Assembly: GCA_041946755.1 (NCBI GenBank)
Contig: JBHGBB010000027.1
Location: forward strand, 1 to 26,292
Reading direction: 5' to 3'
Source: JBHGBB01 sp041946755
GTDB taxonomy: Bacteria > UBP4 > UBA4092 > JAOAEQ01
DNA length: 26,292 bases
Part shown: positions 22,163 through 26,292 of the stretch, in pieces
Layout of the letters: each line of letters opens with the position of its first letter
How positions within the stretch are numbered: position 1 is the first letter of the stretch
Notes under the pieces: model-generated
Databases searched by the model: none
What the model saw: only the letters and a program-made list of their open reading frames with translations
Told to the model about the DNA's origin: nothing
Made by a program: the position numbers and the translations under genes

Positions 22163-22597
22163 ATGCATAACATCGAGTCTGCAGTAGATAAATTTAAACA
22201 AGGATATAGTTGAGCTCAGGCGGTTTTCTCAACCTACGCAACCCAGTTTGGGTTCGATGAACCGACCGCTATAAAATTATCGACCTCGTTCGGTGGGGGG
22301 ATGGCACGATTGGGTGAAGCTTGCGGTGCAGTCACGGGCGCAATGCTGATTCTCGGGTTGAAATATGGCGCTACTTCTGCAACTGATAAAGAGGCGAAAG
22401 ATAAGACATATGCCTTATGCCGGGAATTGGTCAACCAGTTTACTGCTCGGAATCAATCGATTCGATGTAAAGACCTACTCGGTTGCGATATTAGTACGCC
22501 GGAAGGATATAAACTCGCTGCCGATAAAATGGTATTTAGAACTATCTGTCCCAAATTAGTTAAAGACGCGGCAGAAATACTCGAACAACTTATTTAA
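22163..22597 (+). CDS. C_GCAxxG_C_C family selenoprotein with in-frame TGA (Sec17)
   Basis: 144 aa, with TGA at codon 17 (22211-22213) read as selenocysteine. The frame starts at ATG 22163 behind AAGGGAG and continues past the TGA to the TAA at 22595-22597. The part before the TGA reads FKQGYS and the part after it AQAVFSTYA. Family members have GYNCAQAV at this place, so Sec replaces the first conserved Cys. The rest is complete: FGGGMARLGEACGAVTGAMLILG (Cys54), LCREL (Cys86), Cys102, GCD (Cys108) and ICP (Cys129). TGG encodes Trp and TGA stops elsewhere in this window. The family is a putative redox or metal-binding cysteine protein of undefined function, and Sec variants of it are known in databases to my memory. 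A gene caller would report only a fragment from an internal ATG at 22301. Confidence 0.9.
22211..22256 (+). promoter_or_regulatory. UGA codon plus candidate bacterial SECIS stem-loop
   Basis: After the UGA, a hairpin forms at 22237-22256: CG, bulged C, AACCCA, loop GUU, UGGGUU, CG. Its loop begins 32 bases after the UGA and has G in first place, which fits the general bacterial SECIS layout (a short hairpin downstream with a loop G, read by SelB). A second possible stem, GUUGAG (22209-22214) with CUCAAC (22228-22233), includes the UGA itself and could form a lower stem or an alternative. Which is used cannot be told by eye. Confidence 0.55.
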
Positions 22598-22665
22598 TTT
22601 AAGATTTTAGATTGATGATTTTAGAGTTATAAGAAATCTGCAATCTGCAATCTTAAATCTACAAA
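22598..22665. repeat. A+T-rich inverted repeat between selenoprotein and nitroreductase
   Basis: TTAAGATTTTAGATTG (22600-22615) faces an imperfect reverse complement, CAATCTTAAATCT (about 22649-22661), with CAATCTG repeated just before. This may end the selenoprotein transcript or be another dispersed repeat. No ribosome site better than AAAGAAAA precedes the next gene. Confidence 0.45.
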
Positions 22666-22671
22666 AGAAAA

Positions 22672-23580
22672 ATGTCTATAAATTTCGGTCGGGCTCAGGG
22701 ATTAGTCGAAATAAGAATCGATGAACAGCGTTGTACCGTTTGTGGCTTATGTATTCGGGTGTGTAAAGGCGGACCGCTATCTCAGGAAAATAAGCAGATT
22801 AAGATCGATCAAACCCAAGGGATTGGATGTGTAGCATGCGGGCAATGCGTTGCTATCTGCCCCCAGAATTGTATCACCGTTAATGGTCGGGATTTGCTGC
22901 CGGAAGATGTCATTCCTATACCGGCTAAGAATTCCCGAACGAACTATGCTCAACTGCAAGCATTATTACTCAGCCGGCGGAGTATCCGAGAATATAAAGA
23001 TAAACCGGTTGAACCGGAAGTAGTCCAACAAATCATCGATGCGGTTACTACCGCCCCGATGGGAGTCCCCCCATCAGAAGTATCAATGCTGGTCTTGAAT
23101 AGTAAAGAGAAAGTGCAAGCATTTACCGCTGATATCGTTCAGAGTATGAAAAAGACCAAATGGATGTTCAGCCCGGCAATGCTCTATTTATGGCGACCGA
23201 TTGTTGGGAAAGAAGGATATCAGATATTTAAAACGTTTGTGATGCCGCTCATGGAGCTGATTATCCAGAAACATGATGAAGGAGCCGATTGGCTCCTCTA
23301 TAATGCTCCATTAGCGATGTATTTTTATACTTCACCCGCATCCGACCAGACTGATGCGATGATTGCCGCAACCTATGCAACCATTGCCGCCGAATCGCTA
23401 GGGCTCGGTTCTTGTATGATCGGCACCATCGCCCCAATCCTTAAGCAAAACAAACAGTTGCAGCAGAAGTATGGTATCCCTCGAAAAAGCCGGCATGCGA
23501 TTCTGGTTATTTTCGGATACCCGGCATTAACGTATAAGCAAGCGATTAAACGCCGATTGGCTGAGGTTAAATATTATTAA
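22672..23580 (+). CDS. Ferredoxin-nitroreductase fusion protein
   Basis: 302 aa. Residues 12-67 form a bacterial two-cluster ferredoxin: Cys21-x2-Cys24-x2-Cys27-x3-Cys31 and Cys53-x2-Cys56-x2-Cys59-x3-Cys63-Pro. The rest (about 95-302) is a nitroreductase-fold FMN flavoprotein: LLSRRSIREYKDKPVEPE at the FMN phosphate site, APMGVPPSE, and NAPLAMYFYTSP...AATYATIAAESLGLGSCMIGT. Electrons presumably run from an iron-sulfur donor to FMN and on to an unknown acceptor; nitro compounds are not necessarily physiological substrates. This architecture is common in anaerobes, which fits an anaerobic or facultative host. It stands 74 bases behind the selenoprotein gene, across a repeat, so cotranscription is possible but unproven. 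No strong ribosome site. Confidence 0.9.
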   Translation: MSINFGRAQGLVEIRIDEQRCTVCGLCIRVCKGGPLSQENKQIKIDQTQGIGCVACGQCVAICPQNCITVNGRDLLPEDVIPIPAKNSRTNYAQLQALLLSRRSIREYKDKPVEPEVVQQIIDAVTTAPMGVPPSEVSMLVLNSKEKVQAFTADIVQSMKKTKWMFSPAMLYLWRPIVGKEGYQIFKTFVMPLMELIIQKHDEGADWLLYNAPLAMYFYTSPASDQTDAMIAATYATIAAESLGLGSCMIGTIAPILKQNKQLQQKYGIPRKSRHAILVIFGYPALTYKQAIKRRLAEVKYY

Positions 23581-23584
23581 AATT

Positions 23585-23682
23585 CTTAACCACAGAGTAC
23601 ACTGAAAAAAGTAGAGATAAAATTACTATATCAAACTAATCTTATTTTCCCAGTTTATCTCTGCGTTCTCTGCAGTTAATTT
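23585..23682. repeat. Degenerate inverted CACAGAG-type repeat
   Basis: TTAACCACAGAG (23586-23597) pairs imperfectly with CTCTGCAGTTAA (about 23668-23679), and TAGAGATAAA with TTTATCTCTG inside it. It encloses A+T-rich sequence. This is the same vocabulary as the arrays at 14281 and 26118. No gene here. Confidence 0.5.
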
Positions 23683-23692
23683 TACAAAAAAA

Positions 23693-23727
23693 ATACTGCT
23701 CTCAAGGTTATTACTTGAGAGCAGTAT
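23693..23727 (-). terminator. Intrinsic terminator of the subtilisin-like protease gene
   Basis: Arms ATACTGCTCTCAAG (23693-23706) and CTTGAGAGCAGTAT (23714-23727) form a perfect 14-base stem with a seven-base loop. On the minus strand the hairpin is followed by eight T residues (complement of 23686-23693), the classic rho-independent form. It lies 30 bases after the protease stop codon. Confidence 0.9.
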
Positions 23728-23756
23728 GGTAAGTTTCAAATATACTAACTACCGAC

Positions 23757-24941
23757 TTAGTCCAATAATTCTGCACTGGCAAAGAAGAATACCGGATAAT
23801 CGACTACCGCATCCGCATTAATCAATCCAGCACCTTGTTTATCTGCAGATAACCCTAAATCAATCGCAGTAGTTTGTATAGCAGTTTTAATCTCTGCCGG
23901 AGATTGGCTCGAATTCTGCGCAAGCCGTAATGCAACGACTCCGGTAACATGCGGGGTTGCCATCGAAGTGCCGGATAAGGTAGCGTAAGCCGTACCTTTA
24001 TAGGTTGAATAGATCTGCGTCCCCGGCGCGGCAATATCTACTTCCGGCCCGTAACTACTATAACTCGCTAAGCTGAGATTCGAATTGAGTGCCGAAACCG
24101 CGATAACTTCCGGATAGGCACCCGGATAATCGACACTATTTGCAGCACCATCATTTCCGGCAGCAGCCACCAGGGTTATTCCGGCATTATATGCTTTAAT
24201 AATCGCTTCATGCTCGGAAGTATTAGAAGCATCACTACCGAAACTCATACTCGCTACCTGAATCTGATTATCAATACACCATTGTAATCCTTCAATAATA
24301 TCGGATAACGACCCGATTCCAGCCGAATTGAGTACTTTCACCGCATAAAGACTCGCTGCCGGTGCTACCCCAACCACCCCAACGGTATTATTCACTGCGG
24401 CAACGATGCCAGCGCAATGACTGCCATGTCCATTATCATCATTCGCTGATTTCGTTGCTCTGATAGTATTAATCCCGCCTTTAACATTTGCAGCAAGATC
24501 CGGATGGGTTAAACTAATCCCGGTATCTAGAATCGCTACTTTAACTCCCGCACCTTTGCTAATTGACCATGCTGCCGGTGCATTTACCGTACCGATACCC
24601 CATGGGGTAACTTGGGCTGCCGGGGGTTGTGGCGGCTTTTTACCGGTGATATGGAATTCGATATCATCATCAATCCGTTTAATTCCCGCTTGCCGGGATA
24701 ATGCCTTTTTTGCAGTTTCATCTGGTAGAATGACTGCTGCACCATTAATCAGTTTCAATGGTTTTACAAAGGTTCCGCCGAACTTCTGAATAACGTCCGA
24801 TTTCAGGGTATCAGCTGTCGGTTGATCGAATACTATGATATATTTCCCTTGCGGTTGAGCATATCCGATAGAAAACAGGCAGAGAAGCAAACTTGAAATA
24901 AGTAATAAACCCCAAAAAGACTTGTTTCGCATAATAAACAT
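23757..24941 (-). CDS. Secreted subtilisin-like serine protease (S8) with I9 propeptide
   Basis: 394 aa from the ATG at 24941, which has AAGGAGG five bases before it. A GTG two codons upstream overlaps the ribosome site and was not chosen. Signal peptide about 1-28 (LLLISSLLLCLFSIGYA). The inhibitor I9-type propeptide is about 32-98 (KYIIVFDQPTADTLKSD...INGAAVILPDETAKKAL). The catalytic domain has Asp139 (AILDTGISLTHPDL), His172 (DNGHGSHCAG), oxyanion Asn263 (AAAGNDG) and Ser326 (SGTSMATPHVTG), all intact. No C-terminal cell-wall or sorting domain is seen. The protein should be secreted, with the propeptide removed autocatalytically. Has a strong promoter and a terminator of its own, so it is a single-gene unit. 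Divergent from the DAHP synthase gene. Confidence 0.96.
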   Translation of the reverse strand: MFIMRNKSFWGLLLISSLLLCLFSIGYAQPQGKYIIVFDQPTADTLKSDVIQKFGGTFVKPLKLINGAAVILPDETAKKALSRQAGIKRIDDDIEFHITGKKPPQPPAAQVTPWGIGTVNAPAAWSISKGAGVKVAILDTGISLTHPDLAANVKGGINTIRATKSANDDNGHGSHCAGIVAAVNNTVGVVGVAPAASLYAVKVLNSAGIGSLSDIIEGLQWCIDNQIQVASMSFGSDASNTSEHEAIIKAYNAGITLVAAAGNDGAANSVDYPGAYPEVIAVSALNSNLSLASYSSYGPEVDIAAPGTQIYSTYKGTAYATLSGTSMATPHVTGVVALRLAQNSSQSPAEIKTAIQTTAIDLGLSADKQGAGLINADAVVDYPVFFFASAELLD

Positions 24942-24964
24942 ATTCACCTCCTTAGTATTTTATA

Positions 24965-24993
24965 AGTATATGCGAAATTAATACCGCTGTCAA
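24965..24993 (-). promoter_or_regulatory. Consensus promoter of the protease gene
   Basis: On the minus strand, TTGACA (24988-24993), 17 bases, TATACT (24965-24970): a near-ideal sigma70-type promoter. The leader is about 17 bases long. The -35 is inside TTGGTTGACA, a word also found at 19790-19799 and, in part, at 5296-5304. Confidence 0.8.
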
Positions 24994-25073
24994 CCAAAGC
25001 CATCCTATTTCTATTGATGGTGATGGAATGATATAATATATATTCTAGTTTGGTACTATTAAAAGGAAAAATT

Positions 25074-26111
25074 ATGGGATTCGAATTCTTAAGGAAAATA
25101 CCTACTCCATCAGAGATTTTGCAGGAAATGCCGCTGGATGTGGCGTTGAAGAAAGTTAAAGCAGCGCGGGATAAAGAGATCAAATCGATTTTCGAGCATA
25201 CCAGCGATAAGTTTCTGATTGTAATCGGCCCTTGTTCTGCAGATAACGAAGATGCGGTTTGCGAATATGTCAGCAAGCTGGCGAAGGTGCAGGAAAAAGT
25301 TGCCGATCGCCTGATTCTCCTTCCCCGGATATATACCAATAAACCCCGAACTACCGGCGCGGGATATAAAGGGATGGTGCATCAGCCAGACCCGAATGAA
25401 GCCCCGAATATCGTTGAAGGGTTGAAAGCGATTCGGAGAATGCATCTCCGGTCGATTCGGGAATCGCATATGCCGGCAGCGGATGAAATGCTGTATCCGG
25501 CGAATTATCCTTATTTAGAAGATGTTTTGAGTTATGTCGCGGTCGGTGCCCGGTCGGTTGAGAACCAGCAGCATCGGTTAACGGTTAGCGGATTAGATAT
25601 CCCGATTGGCATGAAGAATCCGACTAGCGGGGATTTGAATGTTATGCTGAATTCGGTACAGGCGGCGCAACTGCCCCATGTATTTATTTATACCGGTTGG
25701 GAAGTAAGAACTTCCGGGAATCCGCTGGCGCATGCGGTACTTCGGGGAGCGTTTAACCAATACGGTCAGGCGATTCCGAACTATCATTTTGAAGATTTAA
25801 TCCGATGCGCAGAGTTGTATAAGAAACGGAAGTTAACGAATCCAACCATTATTGTCGATACCAACCATTCGAATTCGAATAAACAGTTTGAAGAGCAGCC
25901 GCGGATTGCGATGGAAGTTTTGCATAGTGCCAAGAATTCACCGGTCTTAAAGAAGATGGTTAAGGGATTGATGATCGAAAGTTATCTGGTTGAAGGCGCG
26001 CAAGATGTTACCGGCACCGTTTATGGCCAATCGATAACCGACCCCTGCCTCGGCTGGAATGCTACCGAAAAACTTATCCTCGATATCGCCGAATACTTAG
26101 CTACCTTCTAA
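25074..26111 (+). CDS. aroF: 3-deoxy-7-phosphoheptulonate (DAHP) synthase, class I
   Basis: 345 aa from the ATG at 25074 (AAGGA eight bases before); an eight-codon longer frame lacks a ribosome site. First committed enzyme of the shikimate pathway, condensing phosphoenolpyruvate and erythrose 4-phosphate. Metal ligands by alignment with AroG: Cys in GPCS, His in DTNHSNS, Glu in YLVEGAQD and Asp in SITDPCLGW. KPRTT and GARSVENQQHR bind the phosphates. GPCSADNED and PNYHFEDLI mark a subclass, familiar from clostridia, different from E. coli AroFGH (GPCSIHD). No ACT or chorismate mutase domain is fused, so feedback control is not evident. TATAAT at 25032-25037 may be the -10. Paralogue letter arbitrary. 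Confidence 0.95.
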   Translation: MGFEFLRKIPTPSEILQEMPLDVALKKVKAARDKEIKSIFEHTSDKFLIVIGPCSADNEDAVCEYVSKLAKVQEKVADRLILLPRIYTNKPRTTGAGYKGMVHQPDPNEAPNIVEGLKAIRRMHLRSIRESHMPAADEMLYPANYPYLEDVLSYVAVGARSVENQQHRLTVSGLDIPIGMKNPTSGDLNVMLNSVQAAQLPHVFIYTGWEVRTSGNPLAHAVLRGAFNQYGQAIPNYHFEDLIRCAELYKKRKLTNPTIIVDTNHSNSNKQFEEQPRIAMEVLHSAKNSPVLKKMVKGLMIESYLVEGAQDVTGTVYGQSITDPCLGWNATEKLILDIAEYLATF

Positions 26112-26117
26112 GCTAAC

Positions 26118-26147
26118 CACGGATTAACACGGATTAATACGGATTCT
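26118..26147. repeat. Three tandem 10-base CACGGATTAA units
   Basis: CACGGATTAA, CACGGATTAA and TACGGATTCT follow one another directly after the DAHP synthase stop. They belong to the same general group as the CACAGAG-rich arrays at 14281 and 23588. Non-coding. Confidence 0.7.
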
Positions 26148-26150
26148 AAC

Positions 26151-26195
26151 AATAGAGAAAGCAGTTTGCCCAAAGGGCAAACTGCTTTCTCTATT
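26151..26195 (+). terminator. Long hairpin terminator after the DAHP synthase gene
   Basis: A perfect 21-base stem (26151-26171 with 26175-26195) closes a three-base AAA loop; its inner part is GCAGTTTGCCC/GGGCAAACTGC. The distal arm ends TTTCTCTATT, only partly T-rich. Its position 39 bases after the stop suggests a terminator. It may serve both strands, since the near side reads AATAGAGAAA. Confidence 0.75.
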
Positions 26196-26242
26196 ATATA
26201 AGTTGAATATTTTCAGCCCTAGAAGCTTTCGGAAATGAACCT

Positions 26243-26262
26243 CCGTCCAGCAAGCTGGACGG
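26243..26262. repeat. Short hairpin of the AGCAAGCT family
   Basis: CCGTCCAGC-AA-GCTGGACGG with core AGCAAGCT, as in the hairpin at 180-199. No gene lies between it and the window end. Confidence 0.6.
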
Positions 26263-26292
26263 TATCAGATGTTAGAAATTTATTATATACGT

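Noticed and set aside
22211..22213. TGA in the C_GCAxxG_C_C gene as a nonsense mutation or as evidence of an alternative genetic code
   Set aside because: The frame is intact on both sides, the TGA falls on the conserved Cys position of the family, and TGA terminates other genes here (6697-6699, 22143-22145) while Trp is written TGG. Sec recoding explains all of this.
22301..22597. A separate 98-residue gene starting at 22301
   Set aside because: It begins inside the conserved family domain and lacks the N-terminal part, and no ribosome site precedes the ATG; it is the tail of the selenoprotein.

Overview
This window is bacterial chromosomal DNA, moderately A+T-rich, with dense CCG/CGG/CGA and GATATC-like triplets inside the coding regions. 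It looks like an uncultured Gram-negative-type bacterium (several signal peptides, lipoprotein-like leaders, a two-TM diguanylate cyclase, hybrid histidine kinases). I cannot name a phylum with confidence. The intergenic palindromes and the dispersed CCACAGAG- and TCGAA-type repeats recall repeat-rich genomes of candidate phyla and Planctomycetes, but that is from memory and unchecked. No rRNA, tRNA, CRISPR array, transposase or phage structural gene is visible.

Layout. 1-385: gene-free, packed with short hairpins and one 45-base perfect palindrome. 386-3187: transglutaminase-like protein, an unknown protein with a possible helical-repeat fold, and (minus strand) an unknown lipoprotein, separated by repeat elements. 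3188-6699: a composite hairpin element, a class C beta-lactamase-family serine hydrolase and an exported Trp-rich DUF6600 protein. 6970-12714: pgi, miaB, a membrane GGDEF diguanylate cyclase, a HAD phosphatase and a Nudix hydrolase. 12675-14715 (minus): DUF4184 membrane protein, SIMPL-domain protein, Mor-like HTH protein. 14933-15902: HD-domain hydrolase and a small membrane protein. 15903-16354: hairpin-rich gap. 16355-19723 (minus): three-gene phosphorelay operon. 19892-21641: DUF2156 protein and an exported acetolactate decarboxylase. 21831-23580: small membrane protein, a selenoprotein of the C_GCAxxG_C_C family, and a ferredoxin-nitroreductase fusion. 23757-24941 (minus): secreted subtilisin-like protease. 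25074-26111: DAHP synthase followed by a strong hairpin.

The most important result is the selenoprotein gene at 22163-22597. A conventional gene caller would break it at an in-frame TGA (22211-22213). The reading frame continues on both sides into a complete C_GCAxxG_C_C protein, with the TGA exactly at the family's first conserved cysteine. A stem-loop suitable as a bacterial SECIS lies about 32 bases downstream. TGA serves as a normal stop elsewhere in the window (6697-6699, 22143-22145), so this is local recoding and implies that the genome carries selA/selB/selC/selD.

The second theme is intergenic architecture. There is a family of hairpins with a constant 8-base apical core and variable but self-complementary arms, a palindrome shared by two gaps 16 kb apart, a 181-base composite element with perfect 19-base terminal inverted repeats, and several dispersed A+T-rich repeats. 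Promoters, where visible, often combine an extended TGG before the -10 box. A TTGGTTGAC motif recurs beside three unrelated genes.
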